Assembly (NCBI GenBank): GCA_938006335.1
Contig: CALLMF010000010.1
Location: 60,733 to 124,732, forward strand
Direction of reading: 5' to 3'
DNA length: 64,000 nt
Source: an uncultured Granulosicoccaceae bacterium
GTDB taxonomy: Bacteria; Pseudomonadota; Gammaproteobacteria; Granulosicoccales; Granulosicoccaceae
Shown here piece by piece: positions 54,664 through 63,606 of this stretch. A model generated the notes under the pieces. It saw nothing but the letters and a program-made list of their open reading frames with translations. It ran no database searches and had not been told where the DNA came from. Made by a program: the position numbers and the translations under genes. Positions within the stretch are counted from its first letter, which is position 1; every line of letters begins with the position of its first letter.

Positions 54664-55799
54664 CGGCGCACCGCGTCCATCGACAGCGTGATTCCGAGTC
54701 CGGGCGCATCGGAAATCGCCACACGTCCGTCCTTGTCGGTGTTTATGGCGTGCGTCACGATGTCCCGCCTGAAAGGGTGCGCGGAACGATCGTATTCGAG
54801 GATCGGATGGCTTGGGTGCAAGGCATGATGCGTGACGGGCAGGGCTGCGATCCACTGAATGGATGCGGCTTGTGCGACGGCACTGCCCCACACGTGTGGA
54901 TTCACGCCGATGCCGTGCGCTTGCGCCAGGGCGGCGATATCCCGTGCAGCAGTAAAGCCACCGCAGGAGCCGATGTCTGGCTGGGCGATATCGATGGCAT
55001 GATGGCTCAGGAGTTCCCTGAAGCCATAGATCGTATGCTCGTTTTCTCCGCCCGCGATCGGCGTGTCGAGTGCTTCTCGTAGTTGCCGGTAGCCATCGAT
55101 GTCTTCTGGTACCACCGGCTCTTCGTACCAGCGCAGGTTCATCGTGTCGAGAGCGCGGCCGAGTTTCAGCGCATCTCGTCGTCCGTAGGCGTGGTTGGTA
55201 TCCACCATCAGCTCGGTATCGTCATCACCCAGCGCGTTGCGAATCGCTTCCATCACGGCAATGTCATCGGCGACGCCAAAGCCGAGCTTGACCTTCATGG
55301 CGGTGAAGCCTGCGTCCCGGTGTATCAGCGCTTCCTCGGCCAGTCGAGCGGATTCTCCGCGTCCGGTCAAGCGATAGAAGCCGGTGGCATAGGGGTGAAT
55401 ATGGGTGCGGTGCGCGCCGCCGAGTAGCTGATGTATTGGCACGCCATGGTGTTTACCGGCGATGTCCCACAGGGCGATGTCGATGGCGCTGATCGCGGCG
55501 ACGACCGATCCCTTGCGACCATAATCGCGCGTCTGGTGATACATGCGATGCCACAGGGGGCCGCTCGCAAGAGGGTCTGCACCCACGACCAATGGAGTGA
55601 GCGCATGGGTGATGACTGCGCTCGAGATCTCCGGCGGCTCAAGCCCTTGGCAAAAAGCCTCGCCCCAGCCTTCGATGCCGTTGTCCGTGCGCACCCGAAC
55701 CAGCGTTGCCGAGCGCTGCGTCACCCAACCCTGGGAAAACGCGAAGGCTTCATCCAGGGGCGTCTTGAGTACAAAGACGTCTACGTCGGTGATGATCAT
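54651..55799 (-). CDS. Mandelate racemase/muconate lactonizing enzyme family protein (enolase superfamily)
   Basis: 382 residues. N-terminal capping domain (IITDVDVFVLKTPL), then the TIM barrel with the usual acid-base set: KVKLGFG lysine, MVDTNHAY (Asp, first metal ligand), RWYEEPV (Glu) and GGEN (Glu), ending with NPHVWGSAV (His). These use Mg2+ to abstract an alpha proton from a carboxylate substrate. Start 55799 is chosen because it gives the standard N-terminus; the frame continues 39 codons upstream. It is divergent from the CinA-like gene and convergent with MATE. Substrate unknown; dehydratase or racemase both possible. Confidence 0.88.
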   Translation of the reverse strand: MIITDVDVFVLKTPLDEAFAFSQGWVTQRSATLVRVRTDNGIEGWGEAFCQGLEPPEISSAVITHALTPLVVGADPLASGPLWHRMYHQTRDYGRKGSVVAAISAIDIALWDIAGKHHGVPIHQLLGGAHRTHIHPYATGFYRLTGRGESARLAEEALIHRDAGFTAMKVKLGFGVADDIAVMEAIRNALGDDDTELMVDTNHAYGRRDALKLGRALDTMNLRWYEEPVVPEDIDGYRQLREALDTPIAGGENEHTIYGFRELLSHHAIDIAQPDIGSCGGFTAARDIAALAQAHGIGVNPHVWGSAVAQAASIQWIAALPVTHHALHPSHPILEYDRSAHPFRRDIVTHAINTDKDGRVAISDAPGLGITLSMDAVRRYCD

Positions 55800-55888
55800 C
55801 CGGGTTGCCTGCTGCGCGATTGGCGATGCGCTTCGGATCATGAGGATACCGGCTGCGGCGAGGCGGCGGCTCATGGCAGACTGGCGAC

Positions 55889-56665
55889 ATGGAAAACACA
55901 GAGACATCCGCCGCACCGTCTGCTGCGATGCTGGTCATAGGCAACGAAATTCTCAGCGGGCGGACCCGCGACCTCAACCTCGCCCATATGGCCGATCGAT
56001 TGGGTGCGCGTGGTATCCGTTTGATGGAGGCTCGCTTTGTCAGTGACCAGGAGGAGCACATCGTCGATGCCGTCAATGCCTTGCGCCACACCTACGATCT
56101 GGTGTTCACATCCGGGGGGATTGGCCCCACGCACGACGACATCACTGCGGACAGCGTGGCGCGCGCCTTCGGCGTCGCCATTGACGTCAACCCGGAAGCG
56201 CGCGAGCGTCTCGCTGATGAATGCGAGCGACGTGGGGTCGAACTCACTACCGATAGCTTGCGCATGGCGCGTATCCCGGATGGCGCACGTCTTATCGACA
56301 ACCCGGTATCGGCCGCACCGGGATTCATCATCGGCAACGTGCACGTGATGGCGGGCGTACCTTCCATTCTCAAGGCGATGCTCGAGACCCTGTTACCGGC
56401 GCTACCGCAAGGGCCGGTAGTTGAAAGCGCGACGGTGACGGTGCTGGACACCGGCGAGAGTCGGCTCGCCACTCCGCTGCGTGAGCTGCAGGCGCGTTGG
56501 CCTGCCGTGGACATCGGTAGTTACCCGGGCCGTCGTGACGGCCGCTCGCGGGTGGAGCTGGTCGCACGGTCCAGCGATCCGGACATGCTCGCTAGCGTGT
56601 ACGCGGCGCTGCGCGACATGGCGGCCGAGGTTGCCGCGTGTTGCGGCGGCGCTATCGAGGAGTAA
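55889..56665 (+). CDS. CinA-like competence/damage-inducible protein, MoCF-domain only
   Basis: 258 residues. MoCF (molybdopterin-binding) domain of CinA/YfaY type: AMLVIGNEILSGRTRDLN, DLVFTSGGIGPTHDDITADSVARAFG, AAPGFIIGNVHVMAGVPSI. Full CinA has a C-terminal nicotinamide-nucleotide amidase domain, which is not present here; this shorter form with an N-terminal MoaB-like domain plus a small C-terminal region is known in many proteobacteria. It lies divergent from the enolase-superfamily gene, and 20 bases before the unknown secreted protein gene (opposite strand). Confidence 0.85.
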   Translation: MENTETSAAPSAAMLVIGNEILSGRTRDLNLAHMADRLGARGIRLMEARFVSDQEEHIVDAVNALRHTYDLVFTSGGIGPTHDDITADSVARAFGVAIDVNPEARERLADECERRGVELTTDSLRMARIPDGARLIDNPVSAAPGFIIGNVHVMAGVPSILKAMLETLLPALPQGPVVESATVTVLDTGESRLATPLRELQARWPAVDIGSYPGRRDGRSRVELVARSSDPDMLASVYAALRDMAAEVAACCGGAIEE

Positions 56666-56685
56666 GTAAGCCCTGGCGGCTCAGG

Positions 56686-57645
56686 TCATGGCATCGCGGC
56701 ACTGACTACGGGTGCCGGGCTTACCAGGCGTGATCCGCTGGCGTGAGTCACTTGCAGACCGTGTGGCCCCTGACGCGCGTCCAGCCCGAGCGCATCAAGC
56801 GTAGCGCTTGCGTGCGTGCTGTGCGGTGTGCCCTCATGCATGAACAGAACCGGCACGCCGAGTTCGTCGGCGCGTTGCAAAGCCATGCCGATTCGTGTTG
56901 AGCGTGTTGAATCCTGTGATTCACCGCGTCCCGATCCGATGATCAGCAGATCCGCGGTATCGAGGCAGGCAACGAGTTGATCGCCGTCACAGGCACCTGC
57001 GGTCGACACCTTGATGTGCTGGCCCCTCAGTTTCAACCACTCACCCACCTGATCATCGTCGGCGTGGCCATCAAGACCGGCCATCTGGGCGATTGACACG
57101 TTCAGCACCGGAACATCCACCGGTGCGAATGGCATGTCGCGCTCGACCAGCCAAGTAATGAGATTCTCGAGCCAGGCTTCGGCACGCGCGTTGGCACGAC
57201 CACCGGTTTCGTGGGGTCGTCTCAGATCATGTATGAGGTTCGCCCCCAACGCCGCACGACGACTCCCGGCCGGTGTCACCTGACCCAGAGCGAGAGCGGC
57301 TTGAGCGTGTTCGGGTTCCCCATCGCGCGACAGAGCGAGCAGGGGGAACCACTTTGCCGTGGCGGTCGCGTCCTGAAGGGTCTTCGAATACAGTAGTGAG
57401 GCGTCTTCTGATGGACGCCAGTTGACCGCTGTCAGGCTCAGTGGTGTTTCGTGACCCTCGGCATCGAGGCGATAAATGTCGACGAGTGCTCTGAATTCTA
57501 GCGAGTGAGGGTCAGTTGGCAGTGACTGCGCCCGAAGCGTCGGGGCCGTCATGAACAAAAGGCAAGTTGCCAGGCCCGTGGCGATGAATCTGCTTGCAGA
57601 GTGCGTGGGCTTCTGTGTCCCATTCGGAAGTTTTTTGTGGTGCAT
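56686..57645 (-). CDS. Hypothetical secreted protein
   Basis: 319 residues. Export signal (FIATGLATCLLFMTAPTLRAQ), then a globular domain without a family I can name with confidence. Features: LTAVNWRPSEDASLLYSKTLQ, LPLLALSRDGEPEHAQAALALG, DVPVLNVSIAQMAGLDGH, a Cys pair GACDGDQLVACLDTADLLIIGSGRGES, and VPVLFMHEGTPHS. A weak resemblance to the N-terminal domains of IMPa/M60-like secreted proteases was noticed, but no HEXXH zinc motif occurs, so a peptidase role is not claimed. Start is the first ATG; it gives a long n-region, and a later ATG is possible. A 9-bp palindrome lies just upstream. Confidence 0.6.
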   Translation of the reverse strand: MHHKKLPNGTQKPTHSASRFIATGLATCLLFMTAPTLRAQSLPTDPHSLEFRALVDIYRLDAEGHETPLSLTAVNWRPSEDASLLYSKTLQDATATAKWFPLLALSRDGEPEHAQAALALGQVTPAGSRRAALGANLIHDLRRPHETGGRANARAEAWLENLITWLVERDMPFAPVDVPVLNVSIAQMAGLDGHADDDQVGEWLKLRGQHIKVSTAGACDGDQLVACLDTADLLIIGSGRGESQDSTRSTRIGMALQRADELGVPVLFMHEGTPHSTHASATLDALGLDARQGPHGLQVTHASGSRLVSPAPVVSAAMP

Positions 57646-57667
57646 CGTGTCGACCGTCTGGGGTTTG

Positions 57668-57699
57668 CCACGCGGTGCGATGTGTTTGCAACCGCGTGG
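57668..57699. promoter_or_regulatory. Palindrome upstream of the unknown secreted-protein gene
   Basis: CCACGCGGT-(14 bases)-ACCGCGTGG, 9-bp perfect arms, lies 22-54 bases before the start of the gene on the minus strand. It is in position to be an operator or an RNA hairpin in the 5' leader. A T-rich stretch (TTGTTTTTATGG) follows 10 bases later on the plus strand, so a terminator is also conceivable. Confidence 0.4.
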
Positions 57700-57926
57700 A
57701 CACCCTCTTGTTTTTATGGTTACTGCCGTGGGTATTCGTCACACCCGAAAAATGTATCGGAGAAGAAACAATTCCCTTGCGCGGGGATCGTCGACAAAGG
57801 CGAGACCGTTCACCTTGATCGGGTTTATTGGCCTGTTTACGTGACCTTGATGCCTTGTTGAGTCGCTCTGTATCTCACTTCTTGACACGTTGACGATGTC
57901 TTGCCTGCTCGAGCTAACAGCGAGTG

Positions 57927-57953
57927 GTTCGCAGTTGCGCATCGACTGCGAAC
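57927..57953. promoter_or_regulatory. Palindrome upstream of the EamA transporter pair
   Basis: GTTCGCAGT-(9 bases)-ACTGCGAAC, 9-bp perfect arms, lies 88-114 bases before the GTG start of the first EamA transporter. This spacing and symmetry fit a dimeric regulator's operator. No regulator gene is adjacent. The remaining bases 57700-58040 show no gene. Confidence 0.4.
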
Positions 57954-58040
57954 TGGGAGTCATTCGTTGCGATGCGATGTCACCCGTTTTTCTTGCACGA
58001 AGGGCTGGTCAGATGATGTTGTGGCAGTCACACTGCGACG

Positions 58041-58958
58041 GTGTCTACATCGCGCTCATTGACCACCGCCTTTGCCTTGATGCTCGCCGCATTCGGCATC
58101 TTCGTTGTGATGGATACCAGTGCGAAATGGCTGGTGCTCGGCGCCATACCCGCCTTGCAAGTGGCGTTCATGCGCTTTGCAGTGCATCTTGCCTGGGTTA
58201 TCGCTCTCTATCTGCCCAAGGAAGGTGTCTCGCTGATGCGCTCGCGTACGCCCGGCTTTCAGATATTGCGTGGGTGCATGCTGGTGTCGGCAACCATGTT
58301 CAACTTCACGGCACTCAAATACCTGCCGCTGCCGGTCACCATCAGTATCTTCTTTACCGGGCCCATCCTCGTGTGCCTGTTGAGCATTCCCATCCTCGGG
58401 GAGCGTGTTGGACTCAAGCGTTTCGTGGCGGTCGGTGTCGGTTTTATCGGTGTGCTGGTCATCGTGCAGCCCTGGAGCGAACGCTTCGATCCGGCCATGC
58501 TGCTGTCGGTCTGTGCCGCCGTCAGCGCTGCCATGTATTTCGTGTTGTCGCGCCGCATCCGCGGTGCAGATGGCAATGGCACATCACAGTTTTACGTCGG
58601 CCTGACCGGAACCCTGGTCACCTTGCCATTTGCGTTGCACTTCTGGGTGTGGCCCAGCAGCAGCCTGCAGTGGATGGTTCTGGTGTTGATCGGATCTGCT
58701 GGAATGCTTGGGCACACCTTCGTCACCCGGGCGCACGAGCTGGCCGAGGCGTCGGTACTGGCGCCGACGGTCTATTCGCAGATGCTCTTCGTGACCCTCG
58801 CCAGCTGGTTGATCTTCGACACGGTGCCATCAACCAGCACGTTGGTGGGTGCGGCCATCATCATCTCCAGTGGCTTGTACATCTGGTGGCGTGAGCGCCG
58901 CCTTACACGCAACGAAGAGGCGCTGACTCAACCTCACGTCGGTCAAAATGCAGTCTGA
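58041..58958 (+). CDS. EamA/DMT-family transporter
   Basis: 305 residues, ten TM helices in two EamA repeats. First repeat: FGIFVVMDTSAKWLVLGAIPALQVAFMRFAVH with the conserved R-x-H after TM; second repeat: AMYFVLSRRIRGAD ... VLAPTVYSQMLFVTLASWLIFDTVPS. Members move amino acids, nucleotide precursors or other metabolites. Start is GTG 58041; no ATG fits the first TM as well. The stop overlaps the start of the second EamA gene, so the two are coupled and could form a heterodimer, as in some DMT pairs. Confidence 0.9.
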   Translation: MSTSRSLTTAFALMLAAFGIFVVMDTSAKWLVLGAIPALQVAFMRFAVHLAWVIALYLPKEGVSLMRSRTPGFQILRGCMLVSATMFNFTALKYLPLPVTISIFFTGPILVCLLSIPILGERVGLKRFVAVGVGFIGVLVIVQPWSERFDPAMLLSVCAAVSAAMYFVLSRRIRGADGNGTSQFYVGLTGTLVTLPFALHFWVWPSSSLQWMVLVLIGSAGMLGHTFVTRAHELAEASVLAPTVYSQMLFVTLASWLIFDTVPSTSTLVGAAIIISSGLYIWWRERRLTRNEEALTQPHVGQNAV

Positions 58959-59838
58959 GTCGGGCTTCGGTCGGCAGGAGCTGGGCCTGTATGTCATCAC
59001 GGTACTGGCGTGGTCACTGTCCTGGTATGCCTTGTCGGTGAACATGGCGGTGGGCATCGCGGCGCCGGTATCGCTCGCCTGGCGCTTCGCACTGGCCACG
59101 GCCATCATGTTTGTGTGGGTAAGGGCGATCGGCGGGAAGCTGCGGTTTCCGTTGGGGCGACACCGCCACTTCGCGCTGCTTGGCATATTGCTTTTCTCGA
59201 CCAACTTCCTGTTGTTCTATCTGGCATCGCAGTATGTGGTGTCGGGCCTGCTTTCCGTGGTGTTCTCGTTGGCTTCGATCGTGAATCTGGCTATCGCGGC
59301 ACTCGGAGGCCAGTTTGTCGGGCGGCGGCGTTGGCTCGGCGCCGCCCTCGGTGCCACCGGCATCGCCTTTCTTTACGCGCAAGAGCTCGCCAATGAGGGC
59401 GCGGCGCTTATCGGGCTCGGCTTGTGTGTGGTAGGTACCTTGAGTTTCTGCTTCGGAAATCTCGTCAGCCAATCCTTGCAGCGTCAGACAGTGCCAATAC
59501 TCTCGGCCTCGGCCTGGGGCATGTTCTACGGCACGCTCTGGTGTGCGTTTCTTGCGCTGGTCTCGGGTAGCGACATCACCTTCGACTTTTCGGTGGAATA
59601 CATCGGCTCATTGCTGTTTCTGGTCGTGGTATCCACCATCCTCGCGTTCTGGGCCTACCTCAATCTCATCGGGCGTATCGGCGCAGGGCGCGCAGCGTAC
59701 GCGACCGTGATGTTTCCCATCGGTGCGCTGCTGACATCCACCGTGGTCGAAGATTGGCAATGGACACCGCTGGCTGTGCTGGGTCTCGCACTGGCCTTGA
59801 CCGGCAATGTGTTTGTGTTGCGTGGCGCCAGGCGATAG
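58948..59838 (+). CDS. EamA/DMT-family transporter (second, overlapping)
   Basis: 296 residues with two EamA repeats and ten TM helices (VITVLAWSLSWYALSVNM; VSLAWRFALATAIMFVWV; LLFSTNFLLFYLASQYVVSGLLSVVFSLASIVNLAIA; second repeat STILAFWAYLNLIGRIGAGRAAYATVMFPIGALLTS). It overlaps the upstream EamA gene by 11 bases, so translation is coupled. The pair differ clearly in sequence, so this is not a recent tandem duplication. Substrate unknown; the Rieske/dehydrogenase operon beyond is on the other strand and may be unrelated. Confidence 0.9.
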   Translation: MQSESGFGRQELGLYVITVLAWSLSWYALSVNMAVGIAAPVSLAWRFALATAIMFVWVRAIGGKLRFPLGRHRHFALLGILLFSTNFLLFYLASQYVVSGLLSVVFSLASIVNLAIAALGGQFVGRRRWLGAALGATGIAFLYAQELANEGAALIGLGLCVVGTLSFCFGNLVSQSLQRQTVPILSASAWGMFYGTLWCAFLALVSGSDITFDFSVEYIGSLLFLVVVSTILAFWAYLNLIGRIGAGRAAYATVMFPIGALLTSTVVEDWQWTPLAVLGLALALTGNVFVLRGARR

Positions 59839-59853
59839 GTCACGCGCGGCGAC

Positions 59854-62283
59854 TCAGCCTCGCATGCGTGACCCGTCCGGGTCGAACAGTGGCTCGAGCT
59901 GCAGTGTGGCGGTCAGATGCTTGCCCAGCAATTCGATACTCCAGCCGCTTGTGGTTGACGCGAGCTCTCGCGGCACGTAGCCCATGGCAATCGATACGCC
60001 GCTGGCATGCGCGAATCCGCCCGAGGTCACCCAGCCCACCACCTGTTCGTCCAGGCTGATCGGTTCATCGCCGATGGCATCGGCGTCGATGGCGTCGAGT
60101 GTAAAGCTGCACAAGCGCATGGGCCCACCACCTGCCTCGCGGCTTTCGAGTACGGCAGCCTTGCCTATGAAGTCAGCAGGTTTGTCGTAGGCGACAAAGC
60201 GGTCAAGTCTTGCTTCGATCGGATCGTAGATGGGGCGGTACTCTCGCGCCCAGCTGCCGTAGTGTTTTTCAAGGCGAAGCGCATTGAGGGCACGCAGACC
60301 GAACAGCTTCAGATCAAACGTCTTGCCGGCTTCCATCAAGGTATCGAACACATGGCGTTGTTCTGCGGTATCCATCCATAGCTCGAATCCGAGATCTCCG
60401 GTGTAGCTGACGCGCCCGACCAGCGCCGTGATATCGCCGACATCCATGCGTCGAATATCCATGAAGCGCAAGGCCTCTTCAGAGACGTCACTGGTACTCA
60501 CGGCTGCGAGCAGGTCCCTTGCCTTTGGACCTGCGATACCGAGGCCCGCCAGATGCGAGCCATAGGGTGTGATGCTCAGTTGCTCCTGTTCCAGTCGCGT
60601 GGACTCGAACCAGCGACGGTGGTAGTCCTCGGCAATACCAGACCCTGCCAGAAACCACGTACCGTCGTCCAATCGCGCGAGGGTGAAGTCGCCGATCAGC
60701 TTTCCGTCATGCTTGAGCATCGGCGCGAGTGTCATGCGACCGTGCGCGGGTAGTGCACAGGCAAAGATTCTGTCGAGCCAGGTCTCTGCATCGCGCCCGC
60801 TGATCCGGTACTTGGCAAAGCCCGAGATCTCGATGAGCCCCACGCCATTGCGCACCGCACATGACTCGGCTCCCACGTGCTCGAAGTCGGTCGAGCGTCG
60901 CCACGAGAAGCTGTCCTTGATGCCATCCGGTGCAAACCACAGCGGCACCTCCAGTCCGTGGGACTGCGTGAACTGGGCACCGGCGCTCTCCAGGCGATCA
61001 TGGATAGCGGTGGTTCGCAAGGGTCTGCCCGCGGGGAGCTCTTCGTTGGGGAAGCGTATGGAGAATCGGCGCGAGTAGTTCTCCCGCACCTTGGCGTTGG
61101 TCCAGCGACGTGTGGCAAAGTCTCCGAAGCGCGCGATATCCATGGCGAATACATCAAGCCCGGGGTCTCCGTTGATCATCCAGTTGGCAAGCGCCAGCCC
61201 GACGCCTCCACCTTGGCTGAAGCCCGCCATTACCGCACAGGCAGACCACAAGTTACGCGTGCCAGGTATGGGGCCGACCAGAGGATTACCGTCGGGTGCA
61301 AACGTGAATGGCCCATTGATGATCTGCTTGATACCGGCGTCATTGAAGGCGGGGAAGTGGGTAAACCCGACCTCCAGTTCCCGGGTGATGCGATCCAGAT
61401 CCGGCTCGAGCAGTTCGTGGCCGAAACTCCACGGGGTGGTATCGGGCGACCAGGGGCGACAGTCCTTCTCGTAGGTACCCATCAGCATGCCGCCGCGTTC
61501 CTGGCGCAAATAGAGTTCGCCATCGAAATCGACCGCGTGCAACATCTCGCGACCGGTTTCGTCGTTGAAGGCTTTTACCGCAGGCATGTCTTCGGTGATC
61601 AGATACATGTGCTCCATCGCGAGCACAGGTAGCTCCAGGCCTGTCATGCGTCCGACCTCGCGTGCCCAGAGTCCGGCGGCGTTGACCACGTGCTCGGCGT
61701 TGATGACGCCCTTGCTGGTGATGACATCCCAGCTGCCGTCACTCTTTTGCTGCAGATCCTCGACCTTGGTGTCCAGATGGATCGTGGCGCCGTTCTTCTT
61801 CGCCGACTTGGCGTAAGCGTGAGTCGTGCCGTAGGGGTCAAGATGGCCTTCGACTTCGTCGTACAGCGCACCGACGAACTGATCAGGATCAATCAGCGGC
61901 ATCTGCTCATGCGCTTCCGCCGGGGTAAGCAGGTGTGCATCCAGGCCCATGTAACGGCCCTTGGCGAGGATACTCTTGAGCCAGTCAAAGCGTTCCTCGG
62001 TGGCGGCGAGCATGATGCCGCCCGTCATGTGCAATCCGATGTCCTGCCCGGACTGCTCTTCGATTTCCTTGTAGAGCTCGACGGTGTACTTCTGCAGCTT
62101 GGCGACATTCGGGTCACCGTTGATCGTGTGCATGCCACCGGCTGCGTGCCAGGTGGATCCGGACGTCAGCTCGGAGCGCTCCAGCAGCGTGACATCGGTC
62201 CAGCCGAATCGCGTGAGGTGATACAGCACCGAACACCCGACAACACCGCCGCCGATGACGACGACTCGAGTATGTGTATTCAT
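59854..62283 (-). CDS. FAD-dependent dehydrogenase with GcvT-like domain (dimethylglycine/sarcosine dehydrogenase family)
   Basis: 809 residues in three parts. Residues 1-390: FAD-binding DAO fold with RVVVIGGGVVGCSVLYHLTRFGWTDVTLLERSELTSGSTWHAAGGMH. Middle: FAO_M/DUF1989-like linker (DGIKDSFSWRRSTDFEHVGAE). C-terminal: GcvT-like aminomethyltransferase domain with GLEISGFAKYRISG, ALRLEKHYGSWAREYR and GCVTSGGFAHASGVSIAMGYV. Enzymes of this build oxidise N-methyl groups of dimethylglycine or sarcosine and pass the one-carbon unit to tetrahydrofolate. Start 62283 overlaps the Rieske gene stop (ATGA), so the two are coupled and likely act in sequence. Confidence 0.9.
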   Translation of the reverse strand: MNTHTRVVVIGGGVVGCSVLYHLTRFGWTDVTLLERSELTSGSTWHAAGGMHTINGDPNVAKLQKYTVELYKEIEEQSGQDIGLHMTGGIMLAATEERFDWLKSILAKGRYMGLDAHLLTPAEAHEQMPLIDPDQFVGALYDEVEGHLDPYGTTHAYAKSAKKNGATIHLDTKVEDLQQKSDGSWDVITSKGVINAEHVVNAAGLWAREVGRMTGLELPVLAMEHMYLITEDMPAVKAFNDETGREMLHAVDFDGELYLRQERGGMLMGTYEKDCRPWSPDTTPWSFGHELLEPDLDRITRELEVGFTHFPAFNDAGIKQIINGPFTFAPDGNPLVGPIPGTRNLWSACAVMAGFSQGGGVGLALANWMINGDPGLDVFAMDIARFGDFATRRWTNAKVRENYSRRFSIRFPNEELPAGRPLRTTAIHDRLESAGAQFTQSHGLEVPLWFAPDGIKDSFSWRRSTDFEHVGAESCAVRNGVGLIEISGFAKYRISGRDAETWLDRIFACALPAHGRMTLAPMLKHDGKLIGDFTLARLDDGTWFLAGSGIAEDYHRRWFESTRLEQEQLSITPYGSHLAGLGIAGPKARDLLAAVSTSDVSEEALRFMDIRRMDVGDITALVGRVSYTGDLGFELWMDTAEQRHVFDTLMEAGKTFDLKLFGLRALNALRLEKHYGSWAREYRPIYDPIEARLDRFVAYDKPADFIGKAAVLESREAGGGPMRLCSFTLDAIDADAIGDEPISLDEQVVGWVTSGGFAHASGVSIAMGYVPRELASTTSGWSIELLGKHLTATLQLEPLFDPDGSRMRG

Positions 62284-63407
62284 GCAGGAAGAATTTGGAG
62301 TTGATTCTGCTTTGCAGCGTGTTCGAGCGTGTCGCTGACCCACTGATGAAACACGGCGGTCGATGAGTCCATGGCCGGTGACAGGGTGCCGCCGTCAAAA
62401 TGTATCCCTTGCCTGCCACGTTGCATGCCCTCGACCACGGAAACATCCTCGTTGAACACGAGGGACCAGAGTCGCAGGTTCTCGCGTCGCAACTCTTCGA
62501 AATCGGGATTGCTCGCGCCAGCCTCTGTATAGAACAGGCGAAAATGCTCGATGGTCCTGTCGACCGCTACCGGCTCGAGGATCAGCGCGTAGGTATGGTC
62601 GCGGTGAACACCGAACAGCACGTTTGGAAAAAACGAGAGGTACTCTGCCGCAGCCTGCCACTGACCTCCAATCCCGTCGAAGTCAGGAAATCGCAGCCCG
62701 TCCTTGCCTTCGAGCTGGCGGTACACGCAAGTGCCCTGACCGGAGAAAGTGGCGTGATCATCGATGTCGTAGTGATCGGAAAGCTTCGAGTAGGTGTTGA
62801 GCCCGGGATGTATCGTCGGCAGGTGATAGCTTTCGCAGAAGTTCTCTACGGCGAGTTTCCAGTTGGTGTTCAGGTCGAGCGTTTGCGACGAGTGACTACC
62901 GGCAAAGACTGCCTGATCAAAATCCGACCAACGCTCCTTTACCGCCGCAGCTGCCACCGCGAACGGTGCGGCGGTGCCCGATATGTTGACGAACACGACC
63001 CCCAGGAACACCGCTGCCGGTATGCGTTGCAAGCCGAGCTCCTCGAGTCGGATGGCGTCGTGGGTGTCCTTGTCGTGACCGCCCACATGCGGGGTCGCCC
63101 GCAGCGCGCCATCCAGGCCGTAGCACCAGCCGTGGTAAGGGCAACGGATGACGCGGCGGATGTGGGTGGGTTCTTCGACGAGAATCATGCCACGGTGGCT
63201 GCAGATGTTCTGAAACACGCCAATCTGTCCTTCATGGTCGCGCACCAGCAACAACGGCATGCCCATGAACTCGATCGGCACGACGTCGCCGGGTGACGCC
63301 ACGTCTGCAGCAAACCCCACGCCCGACCAGCCGGCGAACAATAGATCGCGCTTCTCGCGCTGGTGCATGGCGGGATCGATGTAGTGCGTGTTGGAGAGAG
63401 TGAGCAT
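62280..63407 (-). CDS. Rieske [2Fe-2S] oxygenase alpha subunit (CntA/GbcA-like)
   Basis: 375 residues. Rieske cluster motifs ICSHRGMIL and CPYHGWCYGLDG, then a catalytic domain with the mononuclear iron site: ENFCESYHLPTIHPG, with the His pair, and Asp further on. The ENFCESYHL pattern is close to quaternary-ammonium oxygenases such as CntA, GbcA and stachydrine demethylase. Together with the FAD/GcvT dehydrogenase downstream (overlapping stop/start), this suggests step-wise demethylation of a betaine-type compound. The cognate reductase subunit is not in the window. The specific substrate is inferred from neighbours, not proven. Confidence 0.88.
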   Translation of the reverse strand: MLTLSNTHYIDPAMHQREKRDLLFAGWSGVGFAADVASPGDVVPIEFMGMPLLLVRDHEGQIGVFQNICSHRGMILVEEPTHIRRVIRCPYHGWCYGLDGALRATPHVGGHDKDTHDAIRLEELGLQRIPAAVFLGVVFVNISGTAAPFAVAAAAVKERWSDFDQAVFAGSHSSQTLDLNTNWKLAVENFCESYHLPTIHPGLNTYSKLSDHYDIDDHATFSGQGTCVYRQLEGKDGLRFPDFDGIGGQWQAAAEYLSFFPNVLFGVHRDHTYALILEPVAVDRTIEHFRLFYTEAGASNPDFEELRRENLRLWSLVFNEDVSVVEGMQRGRQGIHFDGGTLSPAMDSSTAVFHQWVSDTLEHAAKQNQLQILPA

Positions 63408-63606
63408 GGGCGGAAGGTCCGTAGCGCGTTGCTGTCGTCACTGCTGAAGACTGATTGCCGAACGCTACGTGAAGGCGCCTGGCTGTGGCAAGACGCGTCT
63501 GGTGCTTGACCTCGCGGTTGTCGTTCACGCGACCTCCGTGTCGCACGCGGACAACTGCGCTGCTGTGGCCGCCGACGTCCCGCCTCGCTGAGGATCTGGC
63601 CCGGGA

